From positions 12,250,543-12,314,542 of the forward strand of contig OX422183.1 of assembly GCA_949130485.1 (NCBI GenBank): a stretch of 64,000 nucleotides of DNA. The letters run 5' to 3'. This DNA comes from Agelas oroides. Its lineage: Eukaryota; Porifera; Demospongiae; Agelasida; Agelasidae. Position numbers and translations under genes: made by a program. Shown here one piece after another: positions 13,101 to 26,004 of this stretch. Below the pieces are notes generated by a model. It made no database searches. It had not been told where the DNA came from and saw only the letters and a list, made by a program, of their open reading frames with translations. Each line of letters opens with the position of its first letter. Within the stretch, counting starts at the first letter, position 1.

Positions 13101-16100
13101 GATCCTTAATTCAACACAAGACCTAGTCTATCTATTCTTTTGTAGCTAATCTTGATTCTCTTCCTCCAGCTCCAAGTTCTGCACCAAGGAATGTCGTAGT
13201 GGTAAATATAACTTCAACAACCATCCACTTTTCATGGCAGCCTCCATTGAATGAGGGTCAAAATGGAGTTATTACTGGCTACATACTGAATGTTACCTCA
13301 CCTGTGATGGGTGAAACTGAAGAACTATTCACAGAATCAACAGGCTATATCTTAGATCCTGTCAGCCCATACACATTATACAGTGCTGCAGTTGCTGCCC
13401 AGACAGATGCTGGGAGAGGACCTTTCAGTGCTTCAATTTCTGTACAGACATTAGAGGATGGTGTGTTTTTCATTAAGACTGTATTTACTGCCACAGTACC
13501 AACTAGTATTTTATACTTTAATCATGTGCTATGCATAACCTCTGGTTGTCATTTGCCACTATGTCTTTTATTCCACTTCCAGAACCAAGTGACGCACCTC
13601 AGTTTATTAGATATACGGCAGTTACTTCCACCTCTTTTGACCTCTCCTGGTCACCTCCACCAACTGAGCACCATAATGGCATCATCAGGCAGTATATTGT
13701 TAGGGTGGTGGTGCAAGATACAGGAGAAATATTTACTCACTCCACAGTTGGACTGAACATTACTGTCGGAAGCTTACATCCATACTACACATACAATTTT
13801 AGTATTTCAGCAGCGACTGTGCTGCCTGGCCCATATTCTGTACCACTAACTGTGCAGACACTTCCAGATAGTAAGTCTCCCAATCTTGTGAAGTAGCGAT
13901 TTTCCTATGTTGATGATGCTGTTCATTGTTTTGGTATTGCATGGGTTGATCTTGATCTGCACTTGTTGATTATTTCCAGTTCCTGTTGGTTCTCCTGAGA
14001 TCACTGCTGCTACAGCCATTGATCCCATGACTGTTCAGCTCTCATGGAACCCTCCCAGACATGATGAGCAAAATGGAGCTATCATCTATTACATTGTCAA
14101 CATTACTGCTACTCACCCACGTACGGTGGAGAGTTTTCAGCAGAACTGCACCATGGTACCATGCAACATTACACAACTCTACCCATACCACACCTACCAG
14201 TTTATTGTGTCAGCATATACAATCGGTCCTGGACCATACAGTGAAATACGGACTGTAACAACATTGGAAGCTGGTAAGTTTTACGCAAATCCATGGTGCT
14301 TACAATGACTATGAATTTGTGAAAGAATTTTCATCCTACTTGAGCATTTTACTTTTACTCTCTGTAGCTCCTGACTCACCACCTCAGAACTTTACAGCAG
14401 ATGTTCTAAATTCCACTGCTGTCTTTCTGCAATGGTCTCTTCCGACACTTGACCAGCAAAACGGAGTGATCAAGAAATACCATATTAGGCAAATTGAGAC
14501 TGTTACAGACATTCCGACCAGCTACACGAGGGGAAAAAATTACACTGAGATGCTTATTGGTTCCCTTCATGCATACTACCAGTACCAGTTCACCATTGCT
14601 GCTGAAACTGTCGAGCAAGGACCATTCAGCAATCCAGTGACGGTGACAACACTAGAGGCCGGTGAGTAACTGTTTCTAGCTGAACTTTTAGTGTACAAAT
14701 TGTATAATCACTATACTGGTGCATCAAGTCGTCAAGTGTCACACAGGGGAAGAAATAAATGGAAGAACACTGTCACAATGACATTATTTGACTTCTTTAC
14801 CTTATAGCTCCATCTGGTGCTCCATCTAACCTGACTGCCCTGGTGATCAACTCTACCAGTGTTCACCTCAGTTGGCTACCACCAGATGAAGACCAGCACA
14901 ATGGAGATATCAGACATTATTCCATCAGAATAGTACAAGTTCACAGTGGCAGAGAGTTTCAGCTAAACTCAACAAACACCACCTCAATCTACACTGGCTT
15001 GCATCCGGCCTACACCTACAGCTTCACTGTGGCTGCAGTGACAGTGGAGATAGGCCCCTACAGTGATGCTGCAATAGCCACAATGTCAGAAGATGGTATG
15101 CACACTCCTATAATGTTAGGATGTTGATCTCCTGCTTAATTAGATGCACAGTTAAATAAAGTGGAAACTAAGTTTACCTAGCTAGAGTGCGTTATGACAT
15201 TTTCTCTTATCTTTTTTTTTTGTGCAGTTCCTGCAGCTTCACCACATATAATTCAATCTACAACTGTGAACTCCACCACTATACTGATGACTTGGCAACC
15301 TCCACCTCCTGAGCATCAGAATGGGATTATCACTGCCTATGTTGTCAATGTATCTCTTGAAGACAATGACACAATAGTTCAGCACCATACTACTTCATCT
15401 CTGAGTGTGACACTAGTGGGATTGCATCCATTCTCCACATACATGGTAGTTGTTGCTGCTGAAACTGGTGTTGGAAGAGGACCATTTTCTAGCGGTCTTA
15501 GGATTTATACCCCAGAAGAAGGTAAGATATTTTATCGCTGCACATAGATACACATAGACCAGATTTAGTTAATGCAACTGCTACTGAAGTGCAATGTATA
15601 ACTACACACGGATGCATTAGGATGCAACAAATACATTGTTTGATTCACACAGTGATATTGTGTTATTTTAATCTATACACACTGTTTAATTTATCTTACT
15701 ACAGCACCAAATGCTCCTCCTCAATATCTGAGACAAGATGCCATTACTGCCACTTCAGTCATTCTGAACTGGCAGCCACCACCTGAGGAGGACAGGAATG
15801 GTCTAATCAGACTCTACTATGTGTTTGTTACTGAACTGGAGAGTGGAAGATCATTCACACTGAACTCCACCACAACTAACTTCCGTGTTCATAATCTCCA
15901 TCCATTCTATACCTATAATTTTAGTGTTGCTGCAGTGACAGTGGCAGCTGGTCCCATCAGTGACAACATCACCCTTCAAACTTCAGAAGCTGGTGAGTAA
16001 AGATCTAAGGTTACTTAGCACTGCTCTTCAGTAATAACATAAACAATCTCTTTTGTTATCTCTTTACATATAGTTCCCAGTGGTCCACCAAGAAACCTTG

Positions 16101-19100
16101 CAACTGCAAATGTGACATCTCGCAGTATCAGCCTAATCTGGGACCCACCCACTGCTGCCAACCAAAATGGAATCATCCGTACATACATCATTAGTGTGAC
16201 AGTACAGCAGAGTGAAGAAAATATTCAATTGATGTCCAATAGCACAGCAATTGATATGGAGTTGCTGCATCCATACTACACCTACAGCTTTGTCATCTCA
16301 GCTGTAACCATTGGACCTGGACCTCTAAGTAGTGCATACAATGTCACAACAGATGAAGAAGGTAAACCAGTCTATTTGTTAGATAAAGTAAGATGCAGAT
16401 AGTACATTCCATAATCATACCTTAGGGTTACTGGTACTAATTTTAGTTTTGAAAATAGCAGATTCAGCGGGTATTAATTTTAGCGATTTTGACATTTTAA
16501 TCTTCTATTTATTCGAAAATGTAGCAATGAATTCAATATCAGCGAGTACAATTTTTAGCGAAAAATGGGCTATTCGCTAAAACCGCTAAATTAAATACCC
16601 GCAAACAATAGTGCCCTTAAGGTAGTAAATAACAACTTGATATATCATAACTGCTTGGAATAGTAAGTCAGGCAGCAATCCAATCACACCTCACAACACA
16701 TGACAATAACAGTTAGTACCTAGTGCATGGTGAACACATCTTCACATCATTCACATAGCTACAGGATTGTATTGTACTTTGAGCTTTGTATGATCTTTGT
16801 ATGTACACCCTTCGGCAGTGCCTAGTGGACCTCCTGAAAATTTCACGGTGGATGTTGTCAGTTCTACACAGATTCAACTCACATGGCAACCACCACCACG
16901 TGAAATCCAAAATGGGCTTGTTCGCTTGTTTACAGTATCTGTGTCTGAAGTACAGACAAATACTACTTATTCATATACACTACGTAGTCAACCTTCAGAT
17001 GATCTTACACTGCAATTGGAATCTCTTCATCCATTCAATGAGTATGTGTGTTCTGTTGCTGCTATTACAATTGGACCTGGGCCATACACCTCACCACTCA
17101 GAGTCAGGACATTTGAAGACGGTGAGTGCTTACCTTTCTTCAGTTGATAACTAAGAACATGCATGCAATAGTATTAGTAGTTCTGTTGTGTATATATGTA
17201 TGGTACAGTTTCAAATGGAACGAATAGTCTTTCTGTAATAATTCTGTAATCCAGAATGTGTACATATGGGAGCTATACATTATCTCAACATGCATTGCTT
17301 TGTGTAGCTCCAAGTGGTCCACCTCAGGGGATTTCAGCTGTTGCACTTGGCCCCAGAATCATCCAGATCAACTGGAGTCAGCCTCTACTTGAGGAGCAAA
17401 ATGGCATCATACAAAGTTACCTAGTAAATGTTACTGTGGCTGAGACAGGGCAACATATTCACCTCACAACAAACAACACTACCATTACAGCGAAGAATGT
17501 ACATCCTTTTTATAACTACCACATCTCTGTAGCTGCAGTTACTATTGCATTAGGTCCCTATACTGAGGCCCATGTACTGCAAACTCCACAAGATGGTAAG
17601 CAAATGAGAAATGTCTCTGCACCACTTGAATATAGGTTTACATATGCTATGAGCACTGTATGGTGCCGATGACACTGTTTGATACTGTATGCTACTGCAG
17701 GATCTTTCCTTTTGCACTTGTTGATTATATTTATGCCAGTGTATTTTGTTAGGAATTACATAGTTGAGATTTATAATCCCTTGTGGCAACAATTGCTATT
17801 TTCATTAACAAAATATTTTTGACCACATGTTCGTATGCATGCAGTACCCTCTGGCACACCAACAAATGTACAAGGTGTTGCCATCAGCTCTACTAGCATC
17901 AGACTGACATGGGAGCCTCCACAACCTGGGGATCGGAATGGAGTTATCCAGGCCTACAATATCACCATCACTGAAGTTGTGACAGGGAGGATGATGTACT
18001 TTAGGAAAGGTGGGATGAACTTCATTCTCACTGTGAACTCCCTCCATCCATACTACATTTACCAGTGTGGTATATCAGCAGAAACGATTGGGCCTGGACC
18101 AGCAGAAAATATCAGTGTCACCACTCACCAAGGAGGTATACCATAAAATGACCATAGTTTGCTTCCAAGTCTGGTTAAAGCTTCATCATAAATTTATACT
18201 TATGTTACCGAGTGGTTTATTTTGCCATGATTAACTGGAAGCATTCTCCATTCTTTCTTGTAGCACCAAGTAATGCTCCACAAGATATAGCCATTGTACT
18301 GTTGGATGCAACCTCAGCAGAGATTCACTGGGGTCTGCCTCCTTTTGGGGACCGAAATGGAGTTATTGTGTTATACAGGCTCTTTGTTATAGAAGTGGAC
18401 ACTGCTAGAGTTATTGAACAACTTGATACTGAGAATGTTTCTGTACTACTGCGAGAACTCCGACCCTTCCATTTGTACCAGTGTGTTATTGCAGCAAGTA
18501 CTATAGCTGGACTTGGACCTTTCAGCAACCCCTCCTTTTTTCGAATGCCAGAATCAGGTTAGCTCAGCAGCAACATAGCACCATTCTTCTCATTGTTTAC
18601 TTCCTAACTACTTTTTCTTTAGCTCCTGGAGCTCCTATTCACAGCTTCACAGTGGAGGTGGTTTCTGCTACACGTGTCAAGCTCTCTTGGCTACCACCAG
18701 ACCCACAGCTCTGGAATGGAAGGATTACCAACTACACAGTTGTGTATGAACTATTGGGACCAGTTGGGATGACATCTGATAATTCATCTCAAACAATCAT
18801 GACAAAAGCAATCCCAACTCAAGGCAACCCCCTTGCCAACAACGCAGACCCTAGACTTGCCAGTGTCCCACTACAGCGGGAAACGGTAGTTGTGGATGGC
18901 CTGCAAGAACATCACGTGTACAAGTTTTCAGTTATCATGGCAAACACAGTTGGAAGAAGCGGGATGAGCATCACTATCATTCAAGCCCTGCCTGGAGCCG
19001 GTTTGTTATTATGACATTTTGTATAGTGCTTTAGTAAGGAGGTTAAAAATGTTATCTAGCTAAATGTTTTGCATAACTCATAATTATTTCAGCTCAAACT

Positions 19101-22100
19101 AGAAAAGGGTCTAACTATCTACCAAAACCTGAAACACCAAATTTAAAGTATTGTGTACTTCTAATATTAATTGTGTTTATTGACCCACCTTATTCTGGCT
19201 GGGGCTTATGTAATTTTAATCATACACATTATGGCACGGTAAAATGCTCTGTGCATGTACCATTCTACTTTTTGGCTTCTCCAGAGCCATCAGGAACCCC
19301 AAATACAATCCAAATCGCTATACTCTCCTCAACATCAATTGAAGTGCGGTGGCTGCCCCCTGACCTCCTTGACCAAAATGGAATCATTACTGGCTACACA
19401 GTCATTCTTACCAATATGGAGTCTGGTTCCATCCATGAGTACAATACCTCTGCCAGTGTTACAGTGAGACACATTGAAGGTAAAGCGATGTTTTGGTAAT
19501 CTTCGTACATGTGACCATTGGGATCATTTCATGGCATGCAGGTCTGGAAAAATACACATATTACTCTGCAAGAATTGCTGCATCAACTGTACATGGAAGA
19601 GGACCATTGTCCAACATGACTGTATTTCAGACCTATGAGGACAGTAAGTAACATGATTGTTAATGTAAGCAACATCATTGACAAAGCATACGTTATTATG
19701 ATCTACTTTGTGCTTCAGCTCCTGGCCCTGTGACGAACGTCACTGTTGAATTAAGGCAAGGTGCTGATAATGTTACTGCTGTACTCACCTGGCTACCACC
19801 TGAGGAGCCCAATGGAGTGATAACACAGTACCAGGTGTTCTATGCTGGGCACAATGGAACACAGGTATGCACTATTGCTTGTGTTGCTAAAAATGATATT
19901 ACCCACACCACATTTGTTGCTGTTGCAACAGCAAATTAAATGATTAGTGTTATTTATTTATTCTGTTCTGTAAAGCTATGTGGAATACTAGTCATGTACC
20001 ATGAATATGTCAAGCTTGATTATGTCCTTGTACAACTAACTTTTACTACATGTACTTTGCTCATTTTGCGCAAAATATGTTTTGGCAGTGTGTTTATCAG
20101 TGTGTGTATACTGAAGTTATGAAACATTCAAGGTGTGACAGTTGTGTAACCACACGCAAGTTGCACAAGTTCATCATTAATATTCTTTTCTCTGACACAT
20201 GCAGCTACTAGATGGTCCTTATTCAGTTGCAAGCATTCTGAGTTTGCAGCATGTGATACAAGGAATGGTTCATGGACTAACTTATGAGTTTAAGGTAATT
20301 TCTGCATTAAGACTTTAGTTATTTTGTTGCATTAAAGAGACAGTTGTCTACTATAATCATTAAATTTGTCAAAATTGTCGATCTGTTATAATTATTGGTA
20401 CTCTCTTCATGTTGAGTATAATGAACAGAAAAATATTATGTATAATTATGTATGTTGTTACGCAGCACAATTGAGAGACTACAAAAAGTAAAGTTGTAGT
20501 TAAAGATCTTTGTCATCTGTTTTATATACTGAGTTGGTTAAGGTTTGAATGATTTGCAAACATGCATTCCTGTGTTAATGTTTACACTCAAGCCATTAGT
20601 TTTGCATTCACACACTTAAAAACGGTTTTAATTAGGTTTCCCTGTGCAAAGTTCTATAATTTGAAGGAGGCTTTAATTTCCATAAAATGTAATAAAAACC
20701 ATATTTTTACAGGTTCGTGCGAGGACAAGAGTTGGATATGGCAACTACTCCAGCAGTGTGCCCATTGTTGTTCCCACTCTCACCACCACTTCTCCTTCAG
20801 CAGGTGAACTCCTTGTGATATTAGCCAGCTAAAATAATGAACAAACATGTCACTCTCAGACTAACTGTGGAATCTGAAGGAAAACGATAGAGTCCGTGTT
20901 AAGGATATATACCCAGTAGTTAACCAAAATTTATGCAAATTTGGTTTAGAGGTGCAATGCAAACATAGCTGTTAGTCTGCTCTCTACTGGTATATGTAGC
21001 TCACTAGCTTGGGTCTTACATGCATGCTATGCACAAAACCCAGGGTAGGGCAAAAGCACATTCAATTTCAGTGACACACATAAAATTTTACATTTTAAGG
21101 TTTGTGCAATACTGACTAGGAGTTGATTGAAGACATGTAGGTCTGAAATAATGTCCAGGCATGTGATCTAATCTTTAGGTACATGTACAACCAAAGCATT
21201 GCTGTGAATAGTCTAATTTGGGATGAAGTGTAACACAAGTCTTACTCTGTTATTCAACCTACTGTTGTATATGCAGGATTCCCCACAAACAATACAAGTG
21301 TGCAACCAGCTGCCAATGGAATTCAACCTGGAATTCCGATCGTTGCAGTTGCTGGATGGTTGATTGTGCTAGGAGTGGTTCTGGTTGTTATAGTACTCTT
21401 CTACCGGTACAAGAAGAAACACAAGAAGCACACATAGTGAGTGGACCACATGATGGTCACTAGTTGATGTCCATGTCAAAATAATCTACTTCTGGATTGT
21501 TTTTTTCTGAACATAATTATCTACAAAACAAAAGATGACAAAACTACAAATAAATCATATTATTGATACACTGCTGGAACAGATGATAAAACAAGACACA
21601 GAGAGGCCATGTTTGCATGCATGGCAATTCTGACGTTCTAATGTTAACAAACATTATATGTAGCTTAGTTTGTCTAGCTGCAGTTTCAAAGCTCAATTTG
21701 TTTTCTCTTCTACCCAGTCATCCTGGAATTGAGCTGCATTACTCAAACCCAGCCAATGACGTCGACGGTATACACGGGTATGTTATCTTGAAGCAGATGC
21801 AAACAAGCCTTAGCAATGTTCCCATGCCCCCACCCACCATGCAGAAGTGACAGAAAGTAATGGAAAGCTTGATGATGACCTGGAAATAATGCTAAATGAG
21901 CCATACAGAGGATAATAATTTTTTTTTTAGAAAATGTCATACTGAAAATTAGTATTATGTATGAATACAAACATGTCAGGAGAAAGCAAGCTGGCAATTA
22001 ATGAACCATCTACCTAATAATATATTATGTGGACTTTTATACTCTTCATCCAATCACACGTATAGGAATGTATATGAAAAGATTGAAGACTACCAGGCTG

Positions 22101-23264
22101 AATCAAAATTTGATACGGTGAGTTAATTTATATAATTATTATGACCTCCAGATCTACATATAATTGTTTTACCATCAGGATGAACTTAATTCCAGGGTTC
22201 TTGCTACATCTTTAGGAACGGCTTTTGTACAATTTGGACAATTGCCACGCTATATTTGACTATTTTATAGCAGTTGCTACCCTGGCTTCCATTACGTTAA
22301 GCCAATATTTTAACATATGCCTTTTGGAAGTACATTTCTGGGAAGAATCCTACGAACTGAGGTACTGTTTGTTTAACTGCACATGCAGATGTTTCATCGT
22401 TGGCAAGCCAGAGTTCGCAGCCCTCTGCTGATTTCATAGCTTAACACAGCAACACGATTCTGTGCATGTATCTTGAATGATGTAGACACCATATGAATGG
22501 TGAGAAAGGGTCCACATGCTAGAGTCTATACACAGTGCCTTGTCTCTATCCCAAGACAGTACAATAAGCTGCAGGAACAAACTCTAAGACTGCCTGCTGC
22601 AGCAGTAAAGCATTGTTGTACTTACTCATTGACTCTTTTAAAACCACATACCAGGATGAACACTCTGCTGTTACTACTTTCAAACTGGCTGAAGGTACAT
22701 ATACCCATCATACAGTAGGTAATATAACCAGCGTTGCTTTACTTTGGACTAGTAGTATAGTATTAGGCTACAGATTCAAATTGTTAGTTCAAATTTAATA
22801 AAACCCTCAAGAGGTTAGTATCACTTTTAGTTAACTATATATGCCTTAAATTTTGGGAGTGATTTCAACTTAATTTTTAGCAAAAAGAGCAGTTTTAATT
22901 ACTATTAATATAATTTTAGTGAAGTATTCCTTACTATATAAAATGTATCTTGGTTAACTAAAACAACACTGATCTTCCTCTTTTCCTTACCTTGTTTTGG
23001 TTTTCACATATTCCGCATCACAGTATCCGATCCTAAATGTAAGGATACTCCTGATGAAGTTGCCACTACGAAACTGGCTGCAGCTGATGAGGGTACATAG
23101 CTATCAGTGTGACCTCTTAGTGTTCATACACCATTACTACATATTTCCTATATATAAAGAAAAAAATAAACCAATCTGACCATTTATACACTCCTTTACT
23201 ATTACTTTTTTCGTATACACCTGTAGGAATGTCAGATCCTGGAAGTAAAGATGCTTCTGACTGA
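85..23264 (+). CDS. Giant EGF/FN3 single-pass transmembrane receptor (5' partial)
   Basis: About 45 exons are joined by reading frame and phase. They encode an EMI-like end, EGF, two cbEGFs, 35 FN3 domains, a TM helix and a short cytoplasmic tail, more than 3,600 residues in the window. Almost all junctions are phase 1 (codon split after base 1), so modules are interchangeable. No FN3 exon has an in-frame stop. The FN3s are rich in N-x-S/T sequons (NVT/NIT), as expected of a glycosylated ectodomain. The family logic (EGF plus FN3 plus TM) suggests cell adhesion or recognition at the surface; that is inference. The tail lacks a kinase or phosphatase domain, so this is not an RTK or RPTP. The start codon and signal peptide lie upstream of the window. 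The stop is TGA at 23262-23264, with an AATAAA at about 23696. No named orthologue is recognised. Confidence 0.85.
1215..1345 (-). repeat. Degraded copy of the TTAA MITE family
   Basis: Shares the blocks GGGAGGTGGGTGG, GGCTGC..GGCTTGGCTG and TTGGTTGGCATTGGGTGGACCA, in the same order, with the copies at 52255-52760 and 61530-62010. It is therefore an old member of the repeat that is complete at 46636-47111. The ends are not preserved here. It is drawn on the minus strand relative to the complete copy's plus-strand orientation. Confidence 0.55.
1624..1692 (-). repeat. tRNA-derived SINE head
   Basis: On the minus strand the order is A-box-like TAGCTCAGTCGCAGAGCACTGG (1669-1690 region) and then B-box-like GGTTTGATTCC (1637-1647), about 30 bases apart, as in a tRNA promoter. 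No acceptor stem pairs around it, so it is a tRNA-related SINE rather than a tRNA gene. A related head lies at about 26005-26075 on the plus strand. Confidence 0.55.
2965..11135 (+). CDS. FN3 domains 1-18 of the giant receptor
   Basis: Single-exon FN3 domains, all phase 1-1: 2965-3276, 3348-3635, 3888-4175, 4385-4672, 4914-5210, 5372-5779, 5881-6168, 6276-6569, 6786-7076, 7159-7446, 7833-8120, 8203-8493, 8753-9040, 9119-9409, 9478-9765, 9838-10128, 10273-10566, 10848-11135. Most are 288-297 bases (96-99 aa). The consensus is PSxPPxN, then xLxWxPP, QNGxIRxY, SLHPYYTY, AxTxxxGPYS and a final T-x-EDG at the splice site. Domain 6 is long (136 aa) with an acidic and Ser/Gly-rich insertion (about 5510-5620). 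Domains 1, 6, 7 and 8 lack the LHP motif. Domain 16 has no ATG but is fully open. Domain 2 uses an unusual donor (ACTT then GTGAGG). Confidence 0.88.
11136..12429. other. Intron between FN3 18 and 19
   Basis: The longest intron within the FN3 array (1.29 kb). I see no exon or repeat with defined ends. Open frames here on both strands are unsupported by splice sites. Confidence 0.5.
12430..20803 (+). CDS. FN3 domains 19-35 of the giant receptor
   Basis: Single-exon domains: 12430-12717, 12787-13080, 13170-13460, 13583-13870, 13980-14273, 14368-14661, 14808-15095, 15228-15521, 15705-15992, 16074-16361, 16819-17121, 17308-17595, 17845-18135, 18264-18557, 18623-19000. The last two are split: domain 34 is 19285-19479 plus 19542-19643; domain 35 is 19719-19864, 20205-20294 and 20713-20803, with phase-0 internal introns. 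Domain 33 is 126 aa, with an insertion between strands (about 18760-18890). Domains 33-35 lack the LHPYYTY motif and look older or of other origin. Domain 35 ends in a Thr/Ser-rich linker (TLTTTSPS) before the membrane exon. Confidence 0.87.
16467..16602. repeat. AT-rich inverted-repeat element in intron
   Basis: The ends are imperfect inverted repeats. The left begins GCGGGTATTAATTTTAGCG and the right ends with the complement of GCGGGTATTTAATTTAGCGG. TTAGCGA/TTCGCTAAA motifs recur inside. This is a typical small non-autonomous MITE shape. No target duplication is visible. It lies in the intron between FN3 28 and 29. Confidence 0.5.
21277..23264 (+). CDS. Transmembrane and cytoplasmic exons of the giant receptor
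   Basis: Exon 21277-21436 encodes a short NNTS-containing juxtamembrane stretch and a hydrophobic helix of about 23 residues ([20 protein letters not shown]). A Lys/His-rich stop-transfer follows (RYKKKHKKH). The tail exons I infer by phase are 21718-21777 (ends phase 2), 22066-22117 (ends phase 0), 22655-22694, 23024-23092 and 23227-23264. The tail is about 90 residues with tyrosines in LHYSNPAND and [15 protein letters not shown] fits a YxxI SH2-type site. Two repeated Asp/Pro-rich exons ([19 protein letters not shown]) end the protein. An alternative continuation from 22216 in open frame was considered weaker because it gives a hydrophobic, Cys-rich tail. Confidence 0.72.
22740..22950. repeat. 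AT-rich dispersed repeat
   Basis: The stretch around GGCTACAGATTCAAATTGTT followed by TTTTAGTTAACTA runs matches the stretch at about 34017-34240. It is low-complexity and TTAGTT-rich, with unclear ends. It sits in a tail intron of the giant receptor. Confidence 0.35.
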
Positions 23265-24339
23265 TCTTCTTCTTTGCAAGCCTGTATTTGACAAATTAAT
23301 TTTAGTAGTTTCCTTTTGCATGCTAGTAACAATCACTGTAGTGTTTAGAACTTCATTATGTGAAGCTAGATCAACAGGACATTTTATGCTAACATTAGTT
23401 GTGGTATAGTTGCATTTTGTTTACATCAGTTCAGTTAGTGCATGTACTAATCCTTCTGTTTTGCAAGAAACAGTAAAATAAGGACATGACAACTCATTTG
23501 CTAGCATTTCATGTGGGATTGACAATTTATAACATCACACAATCAGCTGTATCACTGACAACTGTGAAAAGTGACAGATCTCCAAAAGACAGTCCTTGGA
23601 ACACCAAAGTTTGCGTAGCAATTCACTTCAACCACAACTTCAGCAATGCAGTATCATGGAATACGGTAATACTGCTTATGTAGGTATGCCCCAAAAATAA
23701 AACGGCCACCACAGATAAAGTGCACAAATGACACACTTACTCTAGATTATATAGTCAAAGCCTCTATGAGGCATGTCATTCACACAAGATCCTATACCAA
23801 AAGTTCCCCACCATTAGTAATGGAAAGCTGGGGTTAGTGTAACATAATAACAAATGTCCAAATATACATGAGTGGTGGGATGAAAGTGATTCCTGACTTT
23901 CATGTAGGTGAGTTATAGGACTAATATTGAGTACATAATTATGTATGTAAAAATTTCTGGTAGGTTTGAAGTGATACTAATCCTTGTACTGCAACTGTAA
24001 AATAAAATAATGAACTCTCAATGGCATGATTAATGAGGCTAACTCAAGCTCAAATCAGCACATCCATTTATCCATTCAATTATCTATAGAGAATATATAT
24101 TGTATTTATTCAAATAAAATACATGGAAAGTAAACAATTTGAGTGGATTGCATGGGGCAATCTCGACCAAGTACCAACCCCTTGGGGAAGATTCCAATGG
24201 CAAATCTCCCTCCCTTCTCCAACATCTGCCATATGCTGTATGCCATGCAGGTGAGGCATGCCATTGATAGGCAAATTACACGTCAGCATCTTAATTTACA
24301 CCTCAATGAAGTAAAATAGCTTTGGTCCAGCCAATTATG

Positions 24340-24860
24340 ACGTTGTAGCTTCAGCATGCAATAAATCTGTTAGAAATCAGAGTATGCTAGACATCAAGGC
24401 CACATATCTGATAACTTCATTGGATCCTTTTAACATGTATGGGATATAATTTGCTAAATACTTTTAAAACCCTTGGACAAACCCATAGTTTGTAATGGCC
24501 CAGCAGCTCGGTTTACTGCCCCTTAAAAATAGATGTTTTAGCGCCAATCTCCCAGTACTAGATAACTCATTACATTTCAACCACCCCAGCTGCACAACTG
24601 TTAGGCTGCCTATGCCCCTACGACAGACAAATCATTAGACTTCAATCCACTTGAGAATAGACAAGTGTAAGGTGATTACACCCCTATGACAGACAAATCA
24701 CTATATGTATCAACCACCATAAGACAGATAAAAGTACGTAGGGTGTCTATCCTTCTGAGACAGACAAATCATTGTTTCAAACACCCCCAGGACAGGTCGA
24801 CAAACTTAGACTGTCTATACCCTTCTGATAGTCAAATCATTATCTTCAACCACCACAGGG
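24340..24860 (+). repeat. GACAGACAAATCATT minisatellite element, copy 1
   Basis: A unique leader (ACATCAAGGCCACA.. to CTTGGACAAAC) is followed by degenerate repeats of about 60 bases. Each unit carries CCCCTA-GACAGACAAATCATT, TTTCAACCACCCC and AGGACAGATAAA..TAGG-TGTCTA. The same leader and array recur at 57915-58600, and the array alone at 49090-49410. Confidence 0.6.
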
Positions 24861-26004
24861 CTCCTGCGCAATCCTTATCTCTCCTAACCCCAGGAACACA
24901 TACTCAACTATGCAACAGTGCATCTAATTATTGACCTTTTGGTTTTGGACAAAGCATAATAGTGTGTGTGTCACTGTGTATAATTAAAGGAAGGGTTTAT
25001 CAATACAAAAGTGAAACATTGCATGCTGGGAATGAGCATAATAGCTACGGCTATAGGCTGTTGTAGTGTTCAAAAGCGCATGTGTCGAAGTTAGTTCCCC
25101 AAATGACAAGAGCAAACACAAACCGCCATATTGACTTTTGGGGGGTCAAGACCAGCTTGCAAGCATATATGCAACATTACTAGGTGATTGATTGGCTCAT
25201 TTTGCATGCAACATTTTCTGCAGTTCTACATATTGTTGAGTTAGTGCAAACCAGATATAATAAGTAGATTAACTGCACTTTTACTCACTGCATGTGCATT
25301 GTTAATAACCTGCCAAAAAAGGATTTAGACTGAGAATCAAATCATGTCTATGGGTATATACTAATCCATCCTGCCAGAGTTCCAGAGGCTGAGAAGAATT
25401 AGGATAGAATCTTGACCGGGACAGAATTTATATTAGTTTCTTCCAGTGGATTTAGTAGCAATTTATTTTCAATGTATAAACAGGAAGCTGTATAATAGCA
25501 AGTTTATGTAATATTTCTTAAGTTGACTAACACAGTCATCATGTGCGATGATTCTACATATTCTCTGACAAACTTTTCTGGTGTAACAACTGATTTAATT
25601 TCTGATGCGTAGATGACACTTCCTAAAGCCATTACCGTGACAACCACAGTCAGTACTACTACACCTGTAGAGGGTACTCCAAGTCTGACCAACTCTCCTA
25701 CTTCAGTAGGCACCACAGTGTAGCTACAGTGTTGCAATCATTGCATTGCAGCTATGTATATAGCTGTGTGCACTAAACGACTGGCATATGTATGCATGCA
25801 CAGTGGAGCCATTGCATGGGTCTATATATAGCTTCTGGTTGTGTAGATAATACAGTAGTAGCATTATTATCACTTCTTACTTGCCATTTGAATCAGGCAG
25901 AAATAGAGGAAAGCAAAAAGCCATCAGTCACCAGGATCAAAACTAGGTTTCCTGGCATGAGCCTGTAGTATTATAACCATTGAGGACTATAGATGCTGGT
26001 GGTT

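Noticed and set aside
22225-22431. Continuation of the receptor tail into the 68-codon frame
   Set aside because: The acceptor is weak and gives a hydrophobic Cys-rich tail; the path via 22655, 23024 and 23227 keeps phase and repeated SDP motifs.
1-23264. Receptor tyrosine phosphatase or kinase identity for the FN3 gene
   Set aside because: FN3 arrays are common in those families, but the region after the TM encodes only a short tail with a stop and no catalytic motif.
25504-25737. Minus-strand 77-codon frame with a hydrophobic stretch
   Set aside because: Lies beyond the stop of the minus receptor with no usable splice sites; the plus strand here is simply Thr-codon rich.
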